Assembly (NCBI RefSeq): GCF_002277955.1
Contig: NZ_CP018477.1
Coordinates: forward strand, 1,364,001-1,428,000
Origin: Thermogutta terrifontis
GTDB lineage: Bacteria > Planctomycetota > Planctomycetia > Pirellulales > Thermoguttaceae
Reading direction: 5' to 3'
Length of the DNA: 64,000 bases
Shown here: one piece after another, positions 56,329-64,000 of the stretch
How positions within the stretch are numbered: the first letter of the stretch is position 1
Layout: the number at the start of each line of letters is the position of its first letter
The notes under the pieces: generated by a model
Told to the model about the DNA's origin: nothing
The model's database searches: none
Seen by the model: the letters and a program-made list of their open reading frames with translations, nothing else
Made by a program: the position numbers and the translations under genes

Positions 56329-59300
56329 AATCCATTCTCCGCTGGTCGATTCGAAACTCCCCCGCGATGAACACGCTGCTCATCGGCATCGTGGTCGTGG
56401 GGTTGCTGAGTCTATTCCGGATGCGTCGGGAGGTCTTTCCCGAATTCAACCTCGACATGATCCTCATCACGGTACCCTATCCCGGTGCCAGCCCCACCGA
56501 AGTGGAGGAGGGGATCTGTCAAAAAATCGAGGAAGCTGTGCGCTCCGTGGCCGGGGTAAAAAAAACCTACGGAGTGGCACGCGAAGGGGCCGGATCAGTG
56601 ATTTTGGAATTGCGAAGTGACGTCGCGGATCCGCAACGGGTCCTCGACGAAGTTCGCTCGGAAGTGGACCGCATTCCCAGTTTTCCGGAACTCGCCGAAA
56701 AACCCGAGGTTCGGCTCATCACTTTTCGCCGGGCTGCGATCACCGTGGGAGTGATCGGGCCCGATTCGGATGATCCCCGCGCTGAACGGGCGCTCCGCGA
56801 GCTGGCGGAAAAAGTCCGGGACGAACTGGTCGCGCTTCCCAACGTCAATCAGGCAGACCTGATGGGGGTTCGCCCGTACGAGATTTCTATCGAAATACCC
56901 GAACATGTCCTCCGCAAATACGGGCTGACGTTGCAACAGGTGGCCCAGATCATCCGCCGGGAAAATATTGAGGTCCCCGGCGGGACGCTTCGATCGCATG
57001 CTCAGGAAGTTCTTCTCCGTGGAAAAAACAAGGGGCTGACGGGCAAGGAGATCGCTGAAATCCCCCTCATCACATCGCCGGATGGGACGATCCTGCGGCT
57101 CGGTGATGTGGCCACAGTTCGCGATGCCTTTGCGGATACGACGGCCTTCAGCCGGATCAACGGTCATCCGGGGATGGCCATCGTTGTTAGCAGTACGTCT
57201 GACGAGGACATCATCAAGACCACGCATGATGTTCATGAATATGTTGCCAGGAAAAAGTTGCCGCCGGGATATCAACTGGTGACCTGGGGCGATTTCTCGA
57301 CCTACGTGCGGGATCGCCTCAATTTGCTGGCCCGCAATGGCCTGCAGGGGCTGATCATCGTCTTTGTACTCCTTGCCATCTTCCTGGAGATTCATCTGGC
57401 GTTCTGGGTGGCCCTGGGCATCCCCATCGCGATGCTGGGAACGGCGATCATCATGCAATGGAGCGACCAGACGCTCAACATGATGTCGATGTTCGCGTTT
57501 CTGATGGCCTTGGGTATGCTCGTCGATGATGCCATCGTGATCGGTGAAAACGTTTATGTACACCGACAGATGGGCAAGAACTACATACAGGCGGCGGTGG
57601 ACGGCACGGCCGAGGTGATTCCGTCCGTCACCACCTCAGTCATGACGACTGTGATTGCTTTTGCGCCGCTGTTCTTTGTGCCCGGAATTATGGGGAAATT
57701 CGTTTGGCTTTTGCCCTTTGGTGTGATCACGATGCTCCTGGTCTCCTTGGCAGAGGCGATTTTCGTCCTGCCCTGCCACCTTGCCCACGACCCGCGTCAT
57801 CGCCGGGAGCGTGAACGCCGCCTGATGGAGCTGGAAGATTCCGCAGATGAGCAGGCTGCCGGAGGTGATGTTCCGGTCATACGAGGTCGGCGGCGTCGCT
57901 GGCTGGTGCTCCTCTGGCGAATGGCCAGTGTCGTTTTGATGGCGGCCGTTTTGATGTTTCTCGCCAGTGGTACCGTGCCGGGTGAGATTGCCTGGATTGT
58001 CTGGACGGCCATCGTGCTGGCCGTCGGAATTCCCCTCCTCGGGCTGTATTTACCAGCGATTGAGAAATTCACTAATGCGGTTAACTTCTATGCGGATTCG
58101 GTACTGCAGAGATTTATTGACCGGGTTTACACGCCGGTTTTGAAGTTGGCTCTTCGTTTCGCTCCGGTTAGTTTCAGTGTCGCTCTGGCTGCGTTGATCA
58201 CGGCCTTGGGCCTTGTGGCATCGGGACTCGTTCCCTTCATTCCCTTTCCCAAATTGGATTCGGAATCCCTGGAAGCCAATGTTTACTATCCCGCAGGCAC
58301 GCCTGAGGAGGTTACCAAGCGGGCGACTGCTGCGATGGAAGAGGCGATCTGGGAGATCGACCGGGAGTGGCGTGACAAAGGGATTCCGCTTGTCAAAACA
58401 GTTTATCGGGTAGTCGGAGAGACGTCGGCGGGGGCACTTCGGATAGGGAACGAACTTCCCACGGGCAGCCATTCGGGAAAGCTGGAAGTGGAACTCGTCA
58501 ACGCCGAACAGAGACCCGTCACGAGTGAAGTGATCGTGAAGCTGTGGAGAGAAAGGGCGATGAAGCTGGGGCGGAATTTCCCCGGGGCGGAAAGCGTGAC
58601 ATTTCAAAGCCAGTCGCGGGGGCCCGGGGGAGCGCCCATCGAGTTCCGGCTCCTTGCACCCGTCCACAAAATGCAGGAACTGGAAGAGGTCGTGGAAAAA
58701 TGCAAGGCGTATCTCGCTCAGGTTCCCGGCGTGTTTGACATCCAGGACGACGCGCGGGCAGGAAAGTGGGAATTCCAGATAAAAACCAACGATAAAGCCA
58801 AGGCACTGGGGGTAACCCTGGCCGATCTGGCAGGTACCATCCGCGCTGCTTATTACGGTGAAGAGGCCATGCGACTCCAGCGCGGCCGCCACGAAGTCAA
58901 AGTGATGGTAAGGTATCCGGAAGATGAACGCCGATCCCTGGCGCACTTTGAGGACATCCGCATTCGCGCGGGAAATGTGGAACGCCCCATTACAGAACTG
59001 GCTCAAATCAATATTCAGCGCGGTTATTCGCAGATCAACCGCATGGACCAGCTGCGCGCCATCGCCATTACGGCTGACGTCGATGAGGCCGTGGTCAACT
59101 CGCAGAAAATCGTGGAGGAGCTGAAATCAAAAGTGATCCCGCAATTGCTCGCCGATCCCCGCTATTCGGAGATCCAGGTGCGCTGGGAGGGAGCACAGGA
59201 GCAGACCAATGAATCCATCCAGGCGATGATTTGGGGATTACTCGTTGCGCTGGTCGCCATGTTCGCGCTGCTCACACTGGAATTCCGTTCCTACTTCCAG

Positions 59301-59879
59301 CCGATCATCATTCTACTCATCATTCCGTTCGGGCTGGTCGGGGCGATCGTGGGACACGTGGTCATGGGAATGCCGTTGACTTTGATGAGTATCTTTGGAA
59401 TGGTCGCTTTGACGGGCGTGGTGGTCAATGACTCGATCGTGCTGGTGGATTTCATCAACATGCGCGTTGAAAACGGCATGTCGGTGAAAGAAGCCATTGT
59501 CGATGCGGGAAGGCGGCGTCTTCGGCCGATCATGCTCACATCGGTCACCACGATTGGTGGGCTTGCACCATTGGTCTTCGAGCGATCCGCGCAGGCCCAG
59601 TTCCTCATCCCCATGGCTGTGACAATTTGTTTCGGCCTGGCGTTCACCACCGTCCTTTGTTTGCTGCTGGTTCCCGTGGTGTATCTGCTCTATAGCTGGA
59701 TCATGCCGGTGAGGGTGATCGAAGAACTGCCGGAAGAGGCTGTTCCCCGCGGTGCGGAGAGTGAGAGAATCCTGCAGCGAGAGCCAGAAAGTGAACGTGC
59801 GGCGATTGTCGAGTCGGCGTTTTCGATGGAAGAACCGGCAGAAACATCCGAGCCGCTCAACGCACCGCGAAGTTTCTGA
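56325..59879 (+). CDS. RND efflux pump, inner-membrane permease (AcrB/HAE1-like)
   Basis: 1184 residues, with the usual twelve transmembrane helices in two halves. WSIRNSPAMNTLLIGIVVVGLLSL is TM1; FPEFNLDMILITVPYPGASPTEVEEGICQKIEEAVR, FLMALGMLVDDAIVIGENVYVH and ALTGVVVNDSIVLVDFINMR are diagnostic. Proton-relay Asp residues lie in the LVDDAI segment. A charged insert between the halves (HRRERERRLMELEDSADEQA) is longer than in E. coli AcrB. The C-terminus has an acidic tail. No outer-membrane TolC-like gene is present in the window; the substrate is unknown. Confidence 0.95.
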   Translation: MKSILRWSIRNSPAMNTLLIGIVVVGLLSLFRMRREVFPEFNLDMILITVPYPGASPTEVEEGICQKIEEAVRSVAGVKKTYGVAREGAGSVILELRSDVADPQRVLDEVRSEVDRIPSFPELAEKPEVRLITFRRAAITVGVIGPDSDDPRAERALRELAEKVRDELVALPNVNQADLMGVRPYEISIEIPEHVLRKYGLTLQQVAQIIRRENIEVPGGTLRSHAQEVLLRGKNKGLTGKEIAEIPLITSPDGTILRLGDVATVRDAFADTTAFSRINGHPGMAIVVSSTSDEDIIKTTHDVHEYVARKKLPPGYQLVTWGDFSTYVRDRLNLLARNGLQGLIIVFVLLAIFLEIHLAFWVALGIPIAMLGTAIIMQWSDQTLNMMSMFAFLMALGMLVDDAIVIGENVYVHRQMGKNYIQAAVDGTAEVIPSVTTSVMTTVIAFAPLFFVPGIMGKFVWLLPFGVITMLLVSLAEAIFVLPCHLAHDPRHRRERERRLMELEDSADEQAAGGDVPVIRGRRRRWLVLLWRMASVVLMAAVLMFLASGTVPGEIAWIVWTAIVLAVGIPLLGLYLPAIEKFTNAVNFYADSVLQRFIDRVYTPVLKLALRFAPVSFSVALAALITALGLVASGLVPFIPFPKLDSESLEANVYYPAGTPEEVTKRATAAMEEAIWEIDREWRDKGIPLVKTVYRVVGETSAGALRIGNELPTGSHSGKLEVELVNAEQRPVTSEVIVKLWRERAMKLGRNFPGAESVTFQSQSRGPGGAPIEFRLLAPVHKMQELEEVVEKCKAYLAQVPGVFDIQDDARAGKWEFQIKTNDKAKALGVTLADLAGTIRAAYYGEEAMRLQRGRHEVKVMVRYPEDERRSLAHFEDIRIRAGNVERPITELAQINIQRGYSQINRMDQLRAIAITADVDEAVVNSQKIVEELKSKVIPQLLADPRYSEIQVRWEGAQEQTNESIQAMIWGLLVALVAMFALLTLEFRSYFQPIIILLIIPFGLVGAIVGHVVMGMPLTLMSIFGMVALTGVVVNDSIVLVDFINMRVENGMSVKEAIVDAGRRRLRPIMLTSVTTIGGLAPLVFERSAQAQFLIPMAVTICFGLAFTTVLCLLLVPVVYLLYSWIMPVRVIEELPEEAVPRGAESERILQREPESERAAIVESAFSMEEPAETSEPLNAPRSF

Positions 59880-60136
59880 CGGTCTCGCCACTATTTTTGA
59901 AATAAAGCTTTGTAAGCCCCATCATAAATAGAGCAGCGCGCGAATGTCTGGTCCTTTTTCGGTGCTGGCGGCCGACTGGTAAGGCGGAAAAAGCGGGTGT
60001 GCTGAACTCTGCCCGATACCTGTTCCACCCGGGAAGCCGGTTCCCTCTCACCTGTTTATCCGATTTGGTAGAATGACGCGAACGGTGGAGGGACAGGATC
60101 TTTGCAAGCCAACAACCAGCAGCAGGAGAGTTTGTG

Positions 60137-61159
60137 ATGAATCTGCGAGAGGAACGCTACGCCCGATTTGCTCTGGTTCGCGAGATGATGGAAACACCGG
60201 AGATTCTCGCCCGATTCGATCCTGCCGTGGCCGACGAAGCCTGCCGGATTGTGGAACAGACGAAACGGCTGTTCCTCACGGGCGAGGGTTCCAGCAGAAT
60301 TTTCCCGGCCAAGAATTTGATCTACGAGAATTTGCGACGCGGCGGGATATGGACAATCGCCACCGACGGTGCCCGGCAGGCCCACGAATACCGCCTTCAG
60401 GACTTTACGGTCTTCGCGGCCAGTAACAGCGGCAAAACCAAAGAGGTCATTTCCCTGTTCATGAAGCTGGCCGAAGAAAACCATCCGCGTCGGTTGGGGT
60501 TGACGGCCAACAAAGGTGTCAAACTCGAAGAGGTAAGCACCCAGTGCTACCACCTCACATGTGGTCCGGAAAACGCCGTGGCGGCCACGAAAAGCGTGGT
60601 TGAACAGGCGCTGTTCTATCGGGCACTTCTGGCCCAGGCAGAGGGTGACGACCTGCTTCGCGTTTCGCGCACTGAAGCGGCGGAAGCAGCCCGCCACGTT
60701 CTGGAAATGTCGATTGATCCTGGTCTGATTGAAAAGCTGGTGGCGGCACCGCTCATTTATTTTGCCGGGCGAAATAACGGTGTGGCGGAAGAGCTAACTC
60801 TCAAGACCAATGAAATCACACGGAAAAAGAGTGATTTTCTGGAAGGCACCTACGCTGTCCACGGCATCGAAGAGGTGATGGATGCCAATGAAGTGATGGT
60901 GGTCATCGATCTTTTCCCGGCCGAAATGGAAAAATTCCAGCAGGTGCTGGCGGAAAAAGTGGGTTTGACGATCATTGCCATTGCGGCCGAACCGACGATT
61001 TTCCCCACCATTCAGATTCCCACGGTGCCCGGCTATGAAACGGTCCTCCAGCTTTTGGCAGGCTGGAATCTGCTTGTAGAGGTGGGAGTTGCCATGGGAA
61101 TCGACCTCGATAAACCGGTGCGGGCCCGTAAAATTGGCAACGAATTTCAACCCGGCTGA
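60137..61159 (+). CDS. SIS-domain sugar-phosphate protein
   Basis: 340 residues from the ATG at 60137 with GGAG 8 bases upstream. Two SIS (sugar isomerase) domains: RLFLTGEGSSRIFPAKNLIYENLRRGG and VFAASNSGKTKEVISLFMKLAEENH in the first, PLIYFAGRNNGVAEELTLKTNEITRKKSDFLEG in the second. This is the arrangement of GlmS-type isomerase domains and AgaS-type deaminases/isomerases that act on amino-sugar phosphates. The glutaminase domain of GlmS is absent. Upstream of a PIG-L deacetylase on the same strand, 221 bases apart. Confidence 0.87.
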   Translation: MNLREERYARFALVREMMETPEILARFDPAVADEACRIVEQTKRLFLTGEGSSRIFPAKNLIYENLRRGGIWTIATDGARQAHEYRLQDFTVFAASNSGKTKEVISLFMKLAEENHPRRLGLTANKGVKLEEVSTQCYHLTCGPENAVAATKSVVEQALFYRALLAQAEGDDLLRVSRTEAAEAARHVLEMSIDPGLIEKLVAAPLIYFAGRNNGVAEELTLKTNEITRKKSDFLEGTYAVHGIEEVMDANEVMVVIDLFPAEMEKFQQVLAEKVGLTIIAIAAEPTIFPTIQIPTVPGYETVLQLLAGWNLLVEVGVAMGIDLDKPVRARKIGNEFQPG

Positions 61160-61380
61160 CGTCATTTCTCAGGAGGAAAGAACGGAAAGCGTCAGCCTGG
61201 CGTTTCTTCACAGCACTGCGGGCGGGGTGTCGGCGTAGCAGAATATGGGGCCGATTCCTGGGAAATTCGCGTGGGCTTCAAAGACGCTCCGCGAGGATAA
61301 CATAGTGAGATAGTCTGGAAATATTGAATCGTACAGTTTTGGACTATAGCGGTTCATAGAACGAAGGATTATCGCGTATC

Positions 61381-62202
61381 ATGGCACAGGGGATAGTCTA
61401 TAAACGGCGGCTGGGTGATCGAAAAATCGTCTCCTCCGATGCTCGCGAGATTTTCGACGATTGGCAGGACCAGCAGGAGAGATGGATGTTCGTTTCGCCA
61501 CACGATGATGATGTCGTGATTGGCGCGGGGCTGACCGTTCAGGCGGGACTTGCCGAAGGGGTCGAGGTTCACGTGGTTATCACCACCGATGGTCGGATGG
61601 GATACTGCCGCCTGCCGCAGCGGAGGACGATTGTACGCATTCGGGCGGATGAAGCGCAGGAGGCCTATCGTACGCTGGGCCTCCCTCCGGAAAGAGTACG
61701 CGCACTGGGATTTCCAGACTGTAATCTCAATGCTTACCGTGGACGGCATTTCACGACGATCGGCGATCCTACGGAAATAGAGGGGGCCAGCGGCCTTCAG
61801 AATGCGTTCCCTTATGTTCTGCGGCAAATACGGCCCACGCGCGTGTTTCTGCCCACCCCCACCGATCTGCATCCGGATCATAAAATCGTCTATGAGGAAA
61901 TGCTGATCAGTCTGTTCCACGCGCAGGGAAGTATTTGGCCGGAACTCGGACCCCCGATTCAAAAGGTTCCTGTTGTCTATGAGTACGCCACTTACTGCGA
62001 TTTTCCTGAACCGCCGCAGATTCAACTTGTAGTGCCCAGTGAATTTCACGAGCGGAAAATCAACGCCATCCGCTGCTTTGCCAGTCAGGAGCAAATCGAG
62101 GTGCTTGTCGAAACCCAGCGCCGTATCGGCCCTATTGAATATATTCGCCAGGTTGTCTTTAATTTGTATTCTCCAGAAAAATATTCACAGATCTTTGAAT
62201 AA
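61381..62202 (+). CDS. PIG-L-family N-acetyl deacetylase
   Basis: 273 residues. The zinc-binding PHDDD (residues 40-44) and the later DLHPDHK are the two metal motifs of the LmbE/PIG-L fold; VHVVITTDGRMGYC, ERVRALGFPDCNLNAYRG and RQIRPTRVFLPTPTD lie between. Family members remove acetyl from GlcNAc-type groups on sugars, lipids or cofactors (for example in bacillithiol or mycothiol synthesis). With a SIS protein upstream and a UDP-sugar dehydrogenase downstream, an amino-sugar role is likely (inference). Confidence 0.9.
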   Translation: MAQGIVYKRRLGDRKIVSSDAREIFDDWQDQQERWMFVSPHDDDVVIGAGLTVQAGLAEGVEVHVVITTDGRMGYCRLPQRRTIVRIRADEAQEAYRTLGLPPERVRALGFPDCNLNAYRGRHFTTIGDPTEIEGASGLQNAFPYVLRQIRPTRVFLPTPTDLHPDHKIVYEEMLISLFHAQGSIWPELGPPIQKVPVVYEYATYCDFPEPPQIQLVVPSEFHERKINAIRCFASQEQIEVLVETQRRIGPIEYIRQVVFNLYSPEKYSQIFE

Positions 62203-62252
62203 TGAAGAGATAGTTCCCCACTGACAGAAGTCAGTCGGTCTGCTCTGTAACC

Positions 62253-62283
62253 AAAAGCCCCCTTGGGTGATAACCAAGGGGGC
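62253..62283 (-). terminator. Rho-independent terminator of the UDP-sugar dehydrogenase gene
   Basis: A perfect 10-base stem GCCCCCTTGG/CCAAGGGGGC with a 7-base loop; read on the minus strand it is followed by TTTT. It lies 35 bases after the dehydrogenase stop and 50 bases after the converging PIG-L stop, so it may serve both. Confidence 0.7.
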
Positions 62284-62317
62284 CGAATATAGCGCTTCAA
62301 GAAGGTTCCCATCCAAG

Positions 62318-63640
62318 TTACGCCTTGCGGATTTTTTCGCGTCCGCATTTGACGTTTTTCGTCGCGTTCCGGGTATCGACGATTAAAGGAGCATGCTGAA
62401 CGATAAAGTCGTAGTCGTAGACCGAATGGTCCGTAGCAATCAGTACGCAATCCTGGGAGGCCAGAAACTCCGCCGTCAGTTCAGAACTGGTCATTTCCGG
62501 TACGCGGAAGTGCCGCATCTTAGGTAATTTAGGAATATACGGATCGTTGTAGGTCACAATCGCACCGCCGTCCAGCAGCATTTCCATGAGCGCGAAGGAC
62601 GGGCTTTCCCGGGGATCATCCACATCTTTTTTGTAGGCCATGCCCAGGATGCACACCTTGCTTCCTTTCAGCGGCTTCCCGTGTTCATTCAGCGCTTTAA
62701 TGACCTGGTGGATGACATACTCGGGCATGGAAGTATTGATCTCGCCGGCCAGTTCGATGAAACGGGTTGTCATGCCGTGCCGCCGTGCCAGCCAACTGAG
62801 GTAGAAGGGATCGATTGGAATGCAATGTCCACCAAGACCCGGACCAGGATAAAATGCCTGAAAGCCGAACGGCTTTGTTTTGGCTGCCTCAATCACTTCC
62901 CAAATATCAATTCCCAGTCGCTGGAAAAGGACTTTTAATTCATTGACCATCGCAATATTCACCGCCCGATAGGTGTTCTCCAGGATTTTGCAGGCTTCCG
63001 CTACTTCGGCGGAGGATACCGGAATCACCTGTACCACGGCGTGACTGTAGAGGGCGGTTGCCAGTTGCGTGCTCTTCGGTTCAATTCCACCGACCACTTT
63101 GGGAATCCGCTCGGCTGAATAGTTGGGATTGCCGGGGTCTTCACGCTCGGGGCTGAAAGCCAGATAAAAGTCCTGGCCTACTTTCAACCCGGTGGCTTCG
63201 AGAACTGGTAACATCACCTGCCGTGTTGTTCCCGGATAGGTGGTGCTTTCGAGAACCACGAGCTGATCTCGCCGCAACACCTTGGCGATGGCCTCGGTTG
63301 TGCCCTCGATGTACTGAAGATCAGGGTCCCGGCTCTCATTGAGCGGGGTGGGCACACAGATGAGAATGGCGTCCGGCTCGTTAAGCCGCGACATATCGGC
63401 GGTCGCTTCAAATCGCCCCGTGTTGATCCATTCCTGGATCCATTGGGACGGTATATGCCCGATGTAACTTTGACCGGCGTTCAGCTTCTGGACCTTTGCC
63501 TCATCAATATCAAACCCAATTGCCGAAAACCCCGCCCGAATGAACGCGCGAAGCAAAGGCAATCCCACATACCCCAGGCCGATAACGCCGACTTTGGCCT
63601 TTTTGTCGTTAATTCTCTGCAGGACCTCTTCGTACGTCAT
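62318..63640 (-). CDS. UDP-N-acetyl-hexosamine/UDP-glucose 6-dehydrogenase family
   Basis: A 440-residue NAD-dependent nucleotide-sugar dehydrogenase that oxidises C6 of the sugar to a carboxylate in two steps. The N-terminal Rossmann motif is VGVIGLGYVGLPLLRAF; FSPEREDPGNPNY, AEACKILENTYRAVNIAMVNEL and the catalytic GPGLGGHCIPIDPFYL (Cys273) follow; YKKDVDDPRESP is in the C-terminal domain. PGTTRQVM and FSPERExPGN are closest to the WbpA/UDP-GlcNAc dehydrogenase branch. AAGGAG lies 10 bases before the ATG. Product would be a uronic acid for surface polysaccharide. Confidence 0.93.
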   Translation of the reverse strand: MTYEEVLQRINDKKAKVGVIGLGYVGLPLLRAFIRAGFSAIGFDIDEAKVQKLNAGQSYIGHIPSQWIQEWINTGRFEATADMSRLNEPDAILICVPTPLNESRDPDLQYIEGTTEAIAKVLRRDQLVVLESTTYPGTTRQVMLPVLEATGLKVGQDFYLAFSPEREDPGNPNYSAERIPKVVGGIEPKSTQLATALYSHAVVQVIPVSSAEVAEACKILENTYRAVNIAMVNELKVLFQRLGIDIWEVIEAAKTKPFGFQAFYPGPGLGGHCIPIDPFYLSWLARRHGMTTRFIELAGEINTSMPEYVIHQVIKALNEHGKPLKGSKVCILGMAYKKDVDDPRESPSFALMEMLLDGGAIVTYNDPYIPKLPKMRHFRVPEMTSSELTAEFLASQDCVLIATDHSVYDYDFIVQHAPLIVDTRNATKNVKCGREKIRKA

Positions 63641-63890
63641 AACCGTGTGTCTCCTTGTGTGTCTAACTGAAAGCCCGTTGAGCTACCGAAATTTGGCGTG
63701 AGGCACCGCCAGGGTCATTGGCTGTAATCCCGCGAACGGGGGGTGCGCTGGCCAGGAAAAGCTTCCTGATAAGCTAATGTAGCATATTCCCTCGGCGGCG
63801 TACTGCGATGGTTAAGCCGAACTTCCTCACGCGAACCTGGGGACGCTGGTCACAAACGCATCGATGGATCCCGGCTACGCGTTTTTTTTA

Positions 63891-64000
63891 TCACGGAGGG
63901 GCGGGAACAACTCCATCCACGACGACTGTGCGGACGCTCCGGCCGTCGTTTTTGCCGCGGGAGATAAGGATTTTTCCTTTTGTGCGCAGATCGCCCGACT
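63891..64000 (-). CDS. Possible C-terminal end of a gene cut by the window edge
   Basis: On the minus strand an open frame enters from the right edge and ends at 63891: SGDLRTKGKILISRGK, then NDGRSVRTVVVDGVVPAPP. The composition is protein-like. It is too short to name a family, and no functional call is made. The bases between it and the dehydrogenase gene show no gene. Confidence 0.4.
   Translation of the reverse strand, partial: SGDLRTKGKILISRGKNDGRSVRTVVVDGVVPAPP

Noticed and set aside
63851-63889. A terminator ending in a run of eight T
   Set aside because: The stem (about AACGC/GCGTT) is too short for its large loop, and no plus-strand gene precedes it.

Overview
The window looks like chromosomal DNA of a planctomycete, probably a Pirellulales/Thermogutta-type lineage. 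This is inferred from the mixture of a bacterial S10-spc-alpha ribosomal cluster with lineage-typical oddities (no rpmD, no infA, enlarged L17/L18/S17, zinc-binding L24, S14, S4 and L36) and typical planctomycete accessory proteins: a Cys-rich secreted protein, a DUF4091 protein, a sulfatase, a GH106-like rhamnosidase, OmpL-like and OprP-like porins, and a corrinoid-activase-like ASKHA protein. No taxonomic search was possible.

Layout. 1-6568: the 3' part of a secretin gene, a lipoprotein gene, a BON-domain exported protein (convergent, overlapping 3' end) and a thiL-tsaE pair. 6569-12233: an accessory stretch with hairpin repeats, an IscA-like gene, a RACo-like activase, a decayed tyrosine-recombinase 3' end, a frameshifted unknown gene and tRNA-Arg(CCG). 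12234-13616: a POT-family peptide transporter. 13913-30718: a near-continuous plus-strand run rpsJ-rplC-rplD-rplW-rplB-rpsS-rplV-rpsC-rplP-rpmC-rpsQ-rplN-rplX-rplE-rpsZ-rpsH-rplF-rplR-rpsE-rplO-secY-adk-map-rpmJ-rpsM-rpsK-rpsD-rpoA-rplQ, closed by a good rho-independent terminator. 31186-35683: a porin and a DUF4091 glycosidase-like protein, convergent. 36685-43500: class II aldolase, a lipoprotein, the Cys-rich protein, an OprP-type porin divergent from phoU, and a Clp-fold protease. 43405-44139: a rhomboid protease. 44719-53511: a minus-strand series of two related membrane proteins, a GH106-like enzyme and a BNR-sialidase/sulfatase fusion. 54026-59879: a TetR regulator followed by an RND efflux pair. 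60137-63640: a SIS-domain sugar-phosphate protein, a PIG-L deacetylase and a UDP-sugar dehydrogenase. A truncated reading frame runs off the right edge.

The ribosomal/secY/rpoA block supplies translation, secretion and transcription core. The sulfatase fusion and GH106 enzyme probably act together on an extracellular sulfated, rhamnose-containing glycan. TetR-MFP-RND form an efflux module with a plausible autoregulated promoter. The OprP porin beside phoU suggests phosphate handling.

The most unusual signal is a set of three short repeat families that cluster in the gene-poor gaps. All of them are hairpins with a GGAG or GTAG foot at the base, and the stem sequences change between copies while pairing is kept. 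This is the anatomy of REP elements mobilised by RAYT (IS200/IS605-like) transposases, although no such transposase lies in the window.
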